Shown: positions 1 to 6,275, counted from the first letter of the stretch. The stretch: DNA of 6,614 nucleotides from a bacterium (GCA_030604505.1 JAUVVT010000099.1:1-6614), one strand, 5' to 3'. The notes: a model not told the origin generated them from the sequence alone. Program-made: numbers and translations.

Positions 1-1
1 C

Positions 2-688
2 GGCACTCACGGAGTATATCGTCCCGGCGGGTCGGCACTTAATTCCGGGCAGGTCGGTAGTCTGAGGGCTTCCCTGTATATATCGAAGAGATATAATTCA
101 GAACCTCCGGAAATGGGAAATTTTATAAATATTGCTGAATCACAAATAAAACGCAAATTTGAGCTCGCAAAAAGTCTTATTGACCCCGATGCAGATAAAA
201 ATATTATACAAAAAGAACGTGAGCAGTTTCAGAAAAGAATGTCGGCAGCAGGAGCACACATCAGAGAAAGTAATAAAGTCAATAAAGCAGTTGATGAGGC
301 TTGGGAACAGTATGAACGCATAAAGAAAAAGATGAAGGTTGCTTCAGCAGAAGAACTTCCAGCGGCTTTCAGAAATCTTGACCTCTGCCTGACACATGCA
401 ATATATTTGGAGGTTTTTAAGGAATATCTGGAAAATGGAGGAAAAAGCAGAGGTTCTTATCTTGTACTTGACCCGAATGGCGAAAAACCGTGCGAAGAAT
501 TATCAGATGACTGGAAGTTCAGTCTGGCAGACCCGGAACTGCCTGTTTGTAAAAAAATACTGGAAGTCTATTTGGATGATGAAGGAAATGTTATTAAGAC
601 TTTGGTAGACGTTAGACCAATTCCAAAAGAAGATACATGGTTTGAAAATATCTGGAGTGAATACAGAAAGGATAACATCATTAAATAG
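2..688 (+). CDS. FAD-dependent oxidoreductase, SdhA/FrdA-like flavoprotein superfamily (3' part of gene)
   Basis: Partial gene: the frame is open from base 2 through the ATG at 113 to the TAG at 686-688, giving 228 visible residues. The N-terminal FAD-binding and capping domains lie outside the window. Visible residues 2-23 (THGVYRPGGSALNSGQVGS, then LRA) align by eye with the HGANRLGGNSL region of succinate dehydrogenase and fumarate reductase flavoproteins, where FAD and the substrate carboxylate are bound. Arg7 falls on the conserved substrate-binding Arg. Residues 80-150 (MSAAGAHIRES through KSRGSY) resemble the C-terminal helical domain of that superfamily, including a variant of its SRGAH motif. 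The last 70 or so residues form a tail (DDWKFSL, VRPIPKEDTWFENIW) that I do not recognise from SdhA itself. It is therefore probably a relative with another substrate, not respiratory SdhA. The ATG at 113 has no convincing Shine-Dalgarno site and would remove the FAD segment. The SDR gene 63 bases downstream suggests a two-step redox conversion (inference). Family confident, substrate unknown. Confidence 0.8.
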   Translation, partial: GTHGVYRPGGSALNSGQVGSLRASLYISKRYNSEPPEMGNFINIAESQIKRKFELAKSLIDPDADKNIIQKEREQFQKRMSAAGAHIRESNKVNKAVDEAWEQYERIKKKMKVASAEELPAAFRNLDLCLTHAIYLEVFKEYLENGGKSRGSYLVLDPNGEKPCEELSDDWKFSLADPELPVCKKILEVYLDDEGNVIKTLVDVRPIPKEDTWFENIWSEYRKDNIIK

Positions 689-702
689 AATCCAATAATC
701 CC

Positions 703-723
703 TGATAGCTGATAGCCAATAGC
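703..723. repeat. Heptad short tandem repeat between oxidoreductase and SDR
   Basis: Three consecutive 7-mers, TGATAGC (703-709), TGATAGC (710-716) and CAATAGC (717-723), are followed by a decayed fourth unit starting TAATC. The repeat lies between the stop of the flavoprotein gene and the Shine-Dalgarno site of the SDR gene. No function can be assigned. It could be a slippage tract or a small interspersed element. Confidence 0.5.
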
Positions 724-751
724 TAATCTATTTAAAATAGGAGAAATCGCT

Positions 752-1543
752 ATGAGTAATAAACCTGCAGCCCTGATTACCGGTTCTGCCCGGGGAATAG
801 GACTTGGAATAGCTGTTGAACTCGCAAAAAACGGATATAATATTGCAGGAAATGATATTGTATTCGGAATGGAAAATAAAGAAGAAAGTGTTAATAATGC
901 AAGAGAAAAAATTGAAAATCTTGGAGCATATTTTCTGCCCGTTCCCGGAGATATATCTTCTTTGGAGGAACACGAAAAGATATTAGAACTGGTTTTGGAT
1001 AAATTTCTTAAAATAGATTTACTTGTCAACAATGCCGGAGTTGCACCGCTGCAGAGATTAGATATTTTGGAAAGCACGTCCGAAAGTTATGACAGAGTTA
1101 TGTCCATTAATGCAAGGGGTCCGTTCTTCCTCACACAAAAGATTGCAAACCAGATGATAAAGCAGGTTAAAGAAAATCCCGATGTAAAGCCCGCCATTGT
1201 TTTTATATCATCTTTTTCTGCCTATATTTCTTCACCCTCCAGACCTGAATATTGTATCTCAAAAGCTGCTGTGAGCATAACTGCAAAGATGTATGCGGAC
1301 AGATTGGCTGAATATGGGATTAATGTATATGAAGTTCGTCCCGGGATAATACAAACAGATATGACTGCAAAAGTTAAAGACAAATATGATAAACTTATAT
1401 CTGAAGGACTCGTGCCCCAAAAAAGATGGGGATTTCCGGAGGATATAGGGAAGGCAGTGGCATCACTTGCAAGAGGAGATTTTTCATTCTCAACAGGAAT
1501 GATAGTCGAAATCAGCGGCGGGATGAATATCGAGCATTTGTAA
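752..1543 (+). CDS. Short-chain dehydrogenase/reductase (SDR), FabG-like
   Basis: Classical SDR of 263 residues, the usual length. It carries the N-terminal Rossmann motif TGSARGIG (residues 10-17), a D in GDIS (67-70) that usually contacts the adenine, NNAG (93-96), catalytic Asn120, Ser154, Tyr167 and Lys171 (YCISK, 167-171), and the cofactor-clamping PGIIQT (197-202). Such enzymes reversibly oxidise a hydroxyl to a carbonyl with NAD(P). The acidic Asp35 at the end of the second strand favours NAD(H) over NADP(H). The start is supported by AGGAG at 739-743, 8 bases before the ATG. The name 3-ketoacyl-ACP reductase is often attached to such proteins, but no fatty-acid synthesis gene is nearby. 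With the flavoprotein gene just upstream on the same strand, a role in catabolic or secondary redox chemistry is more likely (inference). Family very sure, substrate unknown. Confidence 0.93.
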   Translation: MSNKPAALITGSARGIGLGIAVELAKNGYNIAGNDIVFGMENKEESVNNAREKIENLGAYFLPVPGDISSLEEHEKILELVLDKFLKIDLLVNNAGVAPLQRLDILESTSESYDRVMSINARGPFFLTQKIANQMIKQVKENPDVKPAIVFISSFSAYISSPSRPEYCISKAAVSITAKMYADRLAEYGINVYEVRPGIIQTDMTAKVKDKYDKLISEGLVPQKRWGFPEDIGKAVASLARGDFSFSTGMIVEISGGMNIEHL

Positions 1544-1586
1544 TATAACATTTTCAGAAGATGTAGTTAAGCACTTTTCCGCTGGC

Positions 1587-1605
1587 GAAGGTGTTCTTCA
1601 CCTTC
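1587..1605. other. Perfect 7-bp hairpin downstream of the SDR gene
   Basis: GAAGGTG (1587-1593) and CACCTTC (1599-1605) pair around the loop TTCTT, 43 bases after the SDR stop. No T-run follows on the + strand, so this is not a standard intrinsic terminator. It may still slow or protect the 3' end of the SDR transcript. Confidence 0.4.
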
Positions 1606-1633
1606 ACCCTCAATTCTAAATATAAAATCCAAA

Positions 1634-1649
1634 TCCCGAAGTAACGGGA
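1634..1649. repeat. Short inverted repeat in convergent intergenic region
   Basis: TCCCG (1634-1638) and CGGGA (1645-1649) pair across AAGTAA. This GC-rich island stands out in otherwise AT-rich intergenic sequence. A second imperfect stem, TCTCTGT (1685-1691) with ACAGAGA (1706-1712), lies just beyond. Function not known. Confidence 0.3.
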
Positions 1650-1757
1650 CAAGTTGTCAAGTCAAATCCAAAAGCTGAATTTGCTCTCTGTTAGTATTCC
1701 CATCGACAGAGATAACCAATATGATTTTTAAAACGGCAATATTTTTTTATTGTGTAG

Positions 1758-1777
1758 GAATTTGATTTATCAAATTC
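1758..1777. other. Perfect 8-bp palindromic hairpin between convergent genes
   Basis: GAATTTGA (1758-1765) pairs with TCAAATTC (1770-1777) around the loop TTTA, 10 bases past the end of the metallophosphoesterase gene. The stem is AT-rich and lacks a T-run after it on the - strand. A run of seven T (1742-1748) precedes it on the + strand. It could be a weak bidirectional terminator or an mRNA 3'-end structure for the two converging transcripts. Confidence 0.4.
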
Positions 1778-1787
1778 AACAGATAAA

Positions 1788-2981
1788 TCACGTCAGCGTA
1801 ATCAGTGTTATTTCCGGTGGGACATTCATTCTGAACGGTGGTCCTGTAAAGCCGATGCCGTTATTGACATAAAGATAAGATTTATTTTTCATAAATAAGC
1901 CGCTTACATACCTGGTAGCAAAATTTGCAAAGCTTACAGGCATTCCGAAAAAAGGAACCGCAATCTGTCCGCCGTGATAATGCCCGGACAATGTTAAGTT
2001 TACATTATATATTTCAGCTTCATCGAAAAGGTCCGGCTGATGAGACAAGAGTATTTTAAAAGAATCTTCAGGAATACCCTTGAATACTTTTTGCCAATCC
2101 GGTATACGCTTATACCACAAGTCTTCGACTGCGGCAATGTAAAATTCACAACCATTGTATTCCACCATCTGATTTTCTTCAATCATAATATTCATTCCCG
2201 CACTTTTTAATCCCTCTATTGTTAAGCTGCGGTTAATCCAGTTATCATGATTGCCGATACAGGAATAAATGCCGAGTCCGGGTTTTAATAAAGAAAGTGT
2301 CTCTATACACATATAAATATGTTTTTCGGAATTTGAAACATAATCACCTGTCAGAAGCACAATGTCCGGTTTGAGTTCATTAGTAATTCTTACTGCTTCA
2401 AGTATGTTTTTCCTCTTCAGGTATATTCCCGCATGTATATCGCTCAATTGTGCTATCTTTAATCCCTTTAGCTTATCAGGAATAGAATGAAATTTTATTC
2501 TCTTTTTGTTTATTTCATAATTAAAACTTTGCATAGCTACACCATATATTGAATACACTACAGGCGGTATAAAAAGGCCCGCTGACATGCCCTTTAAAAA
2601 CTTTCGCCTTGACTCTGAAAGTTCAGTGTTTTTATCTATTGATAATTTTTTTACAATATACATAATAATTTTATAAAATGAAATTAGTATATCTTTTATA
2701 AGGAATATAAAGAATAATAAAATTGATGTTCCCTGCCATACACCGCCCGGATAGAGCACCAGATAAATAAATAACTCCGATGTCTTTGAATCTATGGTTG
2801 AAGAAAGATTTAAAGAGAGTATAAATGAAGAATTAAAATATCCGAACGTCGATATAAGTATCAGACGTACAATTTTTCTGGTTCTGGAATTGGTAAAAAA
2901 CCTTGAAGTAAACCGCAGGGATTTATAGATTAAAAATACCTGAATGAGTGTCAGTAATGTTATAATATATACAATGAACAT
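1788..2981 (-). CDS. Membrane-anchored calcineurin-like metallophosphoesterase (YkuE/YaeI-like)
   Basis: Protein of 397 residues in two parts. Residues 1-110 are hydrophobic, with about three membrane segments (near 2-19, 37-59 and 69-100). A further apolar stretch at 134-149 follows the sequence SRRKFLKG (124-131), which looks like a twin-arginine motif. Residues 172-397 form the phosphoesterase domain with all the usual metal ligands: SDIH (180-183), TGDY (211-214), GNHD (243-246), SHQP (313-316) and GHYHGGQ (333-339). These ligands predict a dinuclear-metal phosphodiesterase or pyrophosphatase. The substrate is unknown; relatives such as YaeI act on UDP-diacylglucosamine or other envelope molecules (family knowledge). 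The gene starts 11 bases after the SUMF1-like lipoprotein gene stops, with no clear Shine-Dalgarno site, so translation may be coupled. Family sure; topology and substrate are inference. Confidence 0.9.
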   Translation of the reverse strand: MFIVYIITLLTLIQVFLIYKSLRFTSRFFTNSRTRKIVRLILISTFGYFNSSFILSLNLSSTIDSKTSELFIYLVLYPGGVWQGTSILLFFIFLIKDILISFYKIIMYIVKKLSIDKNTELSESRRKFLKGMSAGLFIPPVVYSIYGVAMQSFNYEINKKRIKFHSIPDKLKGLKIAQLSDIHAGIYLKRKNILEAVRITNELKPDIVLLTGDYVSNSEKHIYMCIETLSLLKPGLGIYSCIGNHDNWINRSLTIEGLKSAGMNIMIEENQMVEYNGCEFYIAAVEDLWYKRIPDWQKVFKGIPEDSFKILLSHQPDLFDEAEIYNVNLTLSGHYHGGQIAVPFFGMPVSFANFATRYVSGLFMKNKSYLYVNNGIGFTGPPFRMNVPPEITLITLT

Positions 2982-2992
2982 TTACTTTACTT

Positions 2993-3856
2993 TTAATTAG
3001 CCGACCGAACGCATCTAAATCCGATGTTATTTTCCTTCTCTGTGCTCGATATATAATTCCTATTTATGGTTTTAAGTTCCTCTACTAGAGAATTGTTCCA
3101 TGAACCGCCTCTTATAACCTTTTTTTTGTTAGATTCTTCAAATGGCGGACCATGAGGATTATTATATGGTGTAATGCTGTAATACTTGTTAGAATACCAG
3201 TCATAAACCCATTCCCATACATTTCCTGCCATATCGTTTAATTCATAATAACTTCTACCGCTTTCTGTATTTAGATTTTTGCCGTTGTAATAACCAACCG
3301 GATTTGTGTTGCTGAAACCATCCTTCTGATAATCAAAGGTCTTAAAATTTGCCCTGAATTTGCCATCGAATTCCGGAGGCGTATCTCCCCACGGATATAT
3401 CCTTTGGCTTGTTCCCCTTGCAGCTTTTTCCCATTCTGCTTCTGTGGGCAATCTTTTATTCGCCCACTTTGCATAGTTGTAAGCCATTTCCCAGGAAACT
3501 CCAACTACCGGATGTCTCGGTCTATAAAATGCCCTCTCGGGCCACGTGTCTCTTTCAAAGCTTTCCGGTGCGAGATTTTTTTTGTTAGCCGGATTAAGAT
3601 TATCCCAGAATTCAAAGTATTCCTCGTTTGTTATAGGATTTTCATCAATATAATAAGCATCTAAGTAAACAGTATGTTCAGGAGATTCATCAGCATTGCC
3701 TTCATTAGTCCCCATAATGAATTCACCAGCCGATATATAGAGCATACCCCTGTCCGGCTCAAATATTTGTTGTATATAAGAAGCCACCTTTCTTTCATTA
3801 CAACCAAAAAACACAAGGACCGATAAAACTGAATATATCCATCTTTTTACGTTCAT
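2993..3856 (-). CDS. SUMF1/FGE-fold protein, predicted lipoprotein, lacking the FGE catalytic cysteines
   Basis: Protein of 287 residues. Residues 1-18 form a short basic-hydrophobic signal ending FFGC, giving a weak lipobox with Cys19 as the likely lipidated residue. Residues 37-285 are a full formylglycine-generating-enzyme (SUMF1) domain: GMLYISAGEFIMGT (37-50), HPVVGVSWEMAYNYAKW (115-131), RLPTEAEWEKAARG (135-148), YPWGD (154-158), DMAGNVWEWVYDWY (208-221), VIRGGSW (247-253) and GFRC (279-282). In true FGE two cysteines lie between the RGGS and GFRC motifs. Here that stretch (254-278) contains none; the residues at those places fall in VEELKTINRN. It is therefore unlikely to oxidise sulfatase cysteines, and no sulfatase is nearby. 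Such domains often serve as binding or structural modules (family knowledge). It is paired with the metallophosphoesterase 11 bases downstream. The start codon sits directly after a hairpin that covers the ribosome binding region. Confidence 0.88.
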   Translation of the reverse strand: MNVKRWIYSVLSVLVFFGCNERKVASYIQQIFEPDRGMLYISAGEFIMGTNEGNADESPEHTVYLDAYYIDENPITNEEYFEFWDNLNPANKKNLAPESFERDTWPERAFYRPRHPVVGVSWEMAYNYAKWANKRLPTEAEWEKAARGTSQRIYPWGDTPPEFDGKFRANFKTFDYQKDGFSNTNPVGYYNGKNLNTESGRSYYELNDMAGNVWEWVYDWYSNKYYSITPYNNPHGPPFEESNKKKVIRGGSWNNSLVEELKTINRNYISSTEKENNIGFRCVRSAN

Positions 3857-3857
3857 A

Positions 3858-3881
3858 ATTACCTGAAATTTGGTAGGTAAT
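3858..3881 (-). promoter_or_regulatory. Inverted repeat covering the ribosome binding region of the SUMF1-like gene
   Basis: Read on the - strand, ATTACCT (3881-3875) and AGGTAAT (3864-3858) pair across a 10-base loop, and the right arm ends one base before the ATG. The only Shine-Dalgarno-like bases (AGG) are inside the right arm. The stem would hide the ribosome site in mRNA. As DNA it could equally be a repressor operator. Neither role is proven. Confidence 0.4.
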
Positions 3882-4001
3882 AATTAACATTCATTATTTT
3901 ATCGTAGCGATGAACGGCAGTTCACCCTATTCCGTATGGACAACACTTAGGTTTTCCTATATTAATTTTTTACTTTTTGCCGCCTCATCTTACAATATAT
4001 C

Positions 4002-4454
4002 TTATATGACTAATTCATTAATCTTTCTGATTGAATTGTGATAATGACTTCCCTGCCAGTATATCTTTTGGCATTTTTGGCAAATATAAAACGAAGAATT
4101 ATTCTTAAAAATATAAGAAGGAACCTTATCTTTTACTTCCTCTTTCTTTATTTTTTTAACCTTCGTATTACAGAGTGTGCAGATTGAAAATAACCTTGAT
4201 TTAGTATCGATTTTGAATTCTGATATTATCTGTTTTAGCTGTTCATCGATATTTGTACTGTTTATATAAACCAATTTATACGGCTGCAGTTCTGAAAGAT
4301 GAGAATTTCTCGTCAGTATTATTCTCTTTTCGGAATTAGAAATCTTTGCAATGGATTTCGGCTCTATTTTCCTGAAATATAATGTATCATATCCTATAAT
4401 TCTTAACCACTTTGACAGTTTACCTAACATTGAATCTGCAATAAATTTGGGCAT
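4002..4454 (-). CDS. Mut7-C domain protein with zinc ribbon, putative RNase
   Basis: Protein of 150 residues, the typical stand-alone Mut7-C length. The N-terminal FIADSMLGKLSKWLRIIGYDT (4-24) is the signature of this PIN-like fold, with Asp7 as the first acidic residue. A central ILTRN (46-50) corresponds to the usual LTRD, so a normally acidic position is Asn here. A C-terminal zinc ribbon has Cys92 and Cys95 (CTLC) with Cys125 and Cys128 (CQKC), followed by YWQGSHYHN (132-140), a conserved ending of the family. The family is named for the C-terminal part of the exonuclease Mut7 and is predicted to bind or cut RNA; its bacterial role is not established. AAGGA lies just upstream of the ATG. 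The LOG gene ends 80 bases before it on the same strand, with no T-tailed hairpin between, so read-through is plausible. Confidence 0.88.
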   Translation of the reverse strand: MPKFIADSMLGKLSKWLRIIGYDTLYFRKIEPKSIAKISNSEKRIILTRNSHLSELQPYKLVYINSTNIDEQLKQIISEFKIDTKSRLFSICTLCNTKVKKIKKEEVKDKVPSYIFKNNSSFYICQKCQKIYWQGSHYHNSIRKINELVI

Positions 4455-4534
4455 TTTCCTTGACTCAATTTAATCCTAAAAGTTTTGGTGTGCATAAATC
4501 ATTCATACCGCATTTCTAAAAACAAAAAAATAAA

Positions 4535-5170
4535 CTATTTGGTTTCATTTTTGTAAAAGCTATTGATATATTTTACAATCTTTTCAGGTTCATCAATAAT
4601 TTTAAATAAATTCAAATCCTTCTTATCGATTTTATTTTTGGCAAGAATAGTATTTTTCATCCACTCTACAAGTCCAAACCAGTAATCTTTTCCAACAAGA
4701 ATAACAGGAATTTTTTTAATCTTATCTGTTTGAATGAGTGTAATAAGTTCAAAAAACTCATCTAATGTCCCAAATCCTCCGGGAAGGGCTATAAAAGCCT
4801 TTGAAAATCTCACAAACATAACCTTTCTGATAAAGAAATACCTGAAATTCAAAAGCTTGGTAATATATTTATTGGGTATCTGTTCATGAGGCAGGTCGAT
4901 ATTAAGCCCGATTGATTCACCCCCGGCTAAATATGCCCCCTTATTGGCTTCTTCCATAATACCGCCACCTCCCCCGGTTATTATCGTATACCCGTTCTTC
5001 ACAAGCTGCTTTGAGATTTCAATAGCTGTATTTTTATCCTGTTTTGTCCTTGCAGAGCCAAAAATTGTCACCGCGGGACCAATTTCAGAAAGATCTTCAA
5101 ATCCGTCAACGAACTCTGATAAAATTCTAAATATTCTCAACGGCTCTTTAGAATTAAAATCAATAGGCAT
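4535..5170 (-). CDS. LOG family protein (TIGR00730-type nucleoside 5'-monophosphate phosphoribohydrolase)
   Basis: Protein of 211 residues from the preferred start. It has a Rossmann-like lysine-decarboxylase-like/LOG fold: FGSAR (37-41), a five-glycine loop GGGGGIMEEANKGA (66-79), RK (115-116) and the family signature PGGFGTLDE (130-138) with catalytic Glu138. LOG proteins split nucleoside 5'-monophosphates at the N-glycosidic bond, releasing ribose 5-phosphate. Some act on cytokinin nucleotides and others on purine or pyrimidine monophosphates, so the physiological substrate here is open. An ATG also exists at 5182, four codons earlier, but nothing resembling a Shine-Dalgarno site precedes it, whereas GGAG (5180-5177) sits 6 bases before the ATG at 5170. 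I therefore prefer 5170. A possible sigma-70 promoter with a palindrome upstream lies between this gene and the flagellin terminator. Confidence 0.92.
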   Translation of the reverse strand: MPIDFNSKEPLRIFRILSEFVDGFEDLSEIGPAVTIFGSARTKQDKNTAIEISKQLVKNGYTIITGGGGGIMEEANKGAYLAGGESIGLNIDLPHEQIPNKYITKLLNFRYFFIRKVMFVRFSKAFIALPGGFGTLDEFFELITLIQTDKIKKIPVILVGKDYWFGLVEWMKNTILAKNKIDKKDLNLFKIIDEPEKIVKYINSFYKNETK

Positions 5171-5176
5171 AATTTT

Positions 5177-5180
5177 CTCC
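5177..5180 (-). promoter_or_regulatory. Shine-Dalgarno site that decides the LOG gene start
   Basis: GGAG on the - strand lies 6 bases before the ATG at 5170-5168. It overlaps the alternative upstream ATG at 5182-5180, which itself is preceded only by A-rich sequence. This favours the shorter protein. Confidence 0.55.
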
Positions 5181-5213
5181 ATTTCTTTTTACTAATCGTA
5201 AGTTACAAAATAA

Positions 5214-5242
5214 AATTTAATATAATTTTTTATATATGTCAA
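5214..5242 (-). promoter_or_regulatory. Possible sigma-70 promoter for the LOG gene
   Basis: A perfect TTGACA (-35, 5242-5237) is followed after 17 bases by TAAATT (5219-5214), a 4-of-6 match to TATAAT. Transcription would start near 5207, leaving a leader of about 36 bases before the ATG at 5170. The region is very AT-rich, so the -10 box is uncertain, but position and strand fit. Confidence 0.4.
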
Positions 5243-5293
5243 TAAAATAAGAAACAGAAAGGAACACCCATCTCACAACAATTGATTATTATT

Positions 5294-5307
5294 TAAGTTA
5301 TAACTTA
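5294..5307. promoter_or_regulatory. 14-bp perfect palindrome upstream of the LOG gene, candidate operator
   Basis: TAAGTTATAACTTA is a perfect palindrome (5294-5307) about 50 bases upstream of the predicted -35 box. A copy of one arm, GTAAGTTA, recurs at 5198-5205, next to the predicted transcription start. This arrangement suits a two-site repressor, but a palindrome of this size can arise by chance in AT-rich DNA. Confidence 0.3.
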
Positions 5308-5333
5308 CCTGCATATTTAAACATTCTGTAAAT

Positions 5334-5365
5334 AAAAAAAGCAGTATCGAAAACGATACTGCTTT
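5334..5365 (-). terminator. Rho-independent terminator of the flagellin gene
   Basis: A perfect 12-bp stem, AAAGCAGTATCG (5338-5349 on +) with CGATACTGCTTT (5354-5365), encloses a four-base loop. Read on the - strand it is followed by a run of T (seven in all, 5340-5334, three of them in the stem). It begins 40 bases after the flagellin stop and ends the flagellin transcript before the LOG promoter region. Confidence 0.93.
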
Positions 5366-5405
5366 GGTAGAGAAAGATATATGCTATCGGTGTGTTTATT
5401 TTAAT

Positions 5406-6269
5406 TTAAGTAAACAGCGCCAGAATATTCTGCGGCATAATATTAGCCTGTGCTAATTGCGCTGTTGATGTTTGTTGTAATATCATTAATCTTGTCGAAT
5501 TGAGCTGTTCCTTTGCCATATCTGCATCGAGTATCCTGCTTCTTGTTGCTTCGGTATTGGTTATCGCAATTGAAAGAGTAGACTCTTTTACGGTCAATCT
5601 CGACGACCAGGCACCAATCTGCTGTAAGGCATCGGAGACTGATTCTATGGCGGTATCAACTTTTGCCAGAGCAAGAGCCGCACCGGATGCTGAAAAAACA
5701 TTCGTTGCAACATTACTTACATCAACCTCTAACTCGGCAGCACTGAAACCCGTTGATGTTGTTCCCTGAAGAATTATGCTTATTGAAAATGTGTTGTCCG
5801 TACCTTCACCGGATTGAATCGATTTATTAGTATATCCTCCATCTATAAGACTTATATTGTTAAAGGTTGTTTCATCAACTATATTATCGATTTCAGCAGT
5901 AAGCTGATTTAATTCTGTCTTGATTGCATTTCTTTCAGCCGAACCTAATGTATCGCTTGCTGCTTGAGTAATTTTTTCTTTCATTGTTATAAGTATATCG
6001 CTAATATTGAGAAGACCGCCTTCAGCTATTGCAAGAACATTTTTCGCCGTTCCCACATTATCCAGTGCAGTCGATAATCCTCTTGAACGGGCTCTTAAGC
6101 GTGCAGAAATAACAAAACCAGCCGGATCATCGGCTACTTCATTAATTCTACGGCCAGTTGCAAGTTTTAACTGGCTCTTTTCCAGATTGCGATTTATAAA
6201 CTTTAATGAATTTAAAGCATTAAAAGCAGCAATATTGGTGTTAATACGAGTTGAGTCTCCAATAGCCAT
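5406..6269 (-). CDS. fliC: Flagellin, short form
   Basis: Filament protein of 287 residues, polymerised outside the cell after export by the flagellar type III system. The N-terminal D0/D1 region (RINTNIAAFNALNSL at 8-22, LATGRRINEVADDPAGFVIS at 36-55, NNISLIDGG at 137-145) and the C-terminal D1/D0 region (LQQIGAWSSRLT at 215-226, TEATRSRILDADMAKE at 239-254, QANIMPQNIL at 274-283) are complete. Between them lies only a short variable part (about 146-200), so the protein lacks the large surface domains D2/D3 of enteric flagellins. There are no cysteines, as is usual. The ATG is 6 bases after a perfect AAGGAGGT (6283-6276). A sigma-28 promoter upstream and a terminator downstream make it a single-gene unit, as expected for a late flagellar gene. 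The region matching the TLR5 contact site of enteric flagellin (LITMKEKITQ, 93-102) keeps the Glu and Gln but has Thr where Salmonella has Arg90 and Lys where it has Leu94. Confidence 0.97.
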   Translation of the reverse strand: MAIGDSTRINTNIAAFNALNSLKFINRNLEKSQLKLATGRRINEVADDPAGFVISARLRARSRGLSTALDNVGTAKNVLAIAEGGLLNISDILITMKEKITQAASDTLGSAERNAIKTELNQLTAEIDNIVDETTFNNISLIDGGYTNKSIQSGEGTDNTFSISIILQGTTSTGFSAAELEVDVSNVATNVFSASGAALALAKVDTAIESVSDALQQIGAWSSRLTVKESTLSIAITNTEATRSRILDADMAKEQLNSTRLMILQQTSTAQLAQANIMPQNILALFT

Positions 6270-6275
6270 CTTTAA

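Noticed and set aside
113..688. Stand-alone 191-residue hypothetical protein starting at ATG 113
   Set aside because: The frame is open upstream to the window edge, the added residues match a flavoprotein motif, and the ATG lacks a clear ribosome site. It is an internal Met.
568..1077. 169-codon open frame on the - strand across the flavoprotein end and SDR start
   Set aside because: It lies opposite two well-supported genes, has no recognisable domain or ribosome site, and its composition is that of an antisense shadow.
1544..1787. Intrinsic terminators for the converging SDR and metallophosphoesterase genes
   Set aside because: Several hairpins exist, but none is followed by a T-run on the appropriate strand, so I list them as hairpins only.
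2993..3856. Active formylglycine-generating enzyme, or a variable domain of a diversity-generating retroelement
   Set aside because: The catalytic Cys pair is absent, no sulfatase is nearby, and there is no reverse transcriptase or template repeat in the window.
5228..5260. Ten-codon mini-ORF on the - strand in the LOG upstream region, a possible leader peptide
   Set aside because: It lies upstream of the predicted transcription start, has no ribosome site, and shows no run of a regulatory amino acid or attenuator hairpin.
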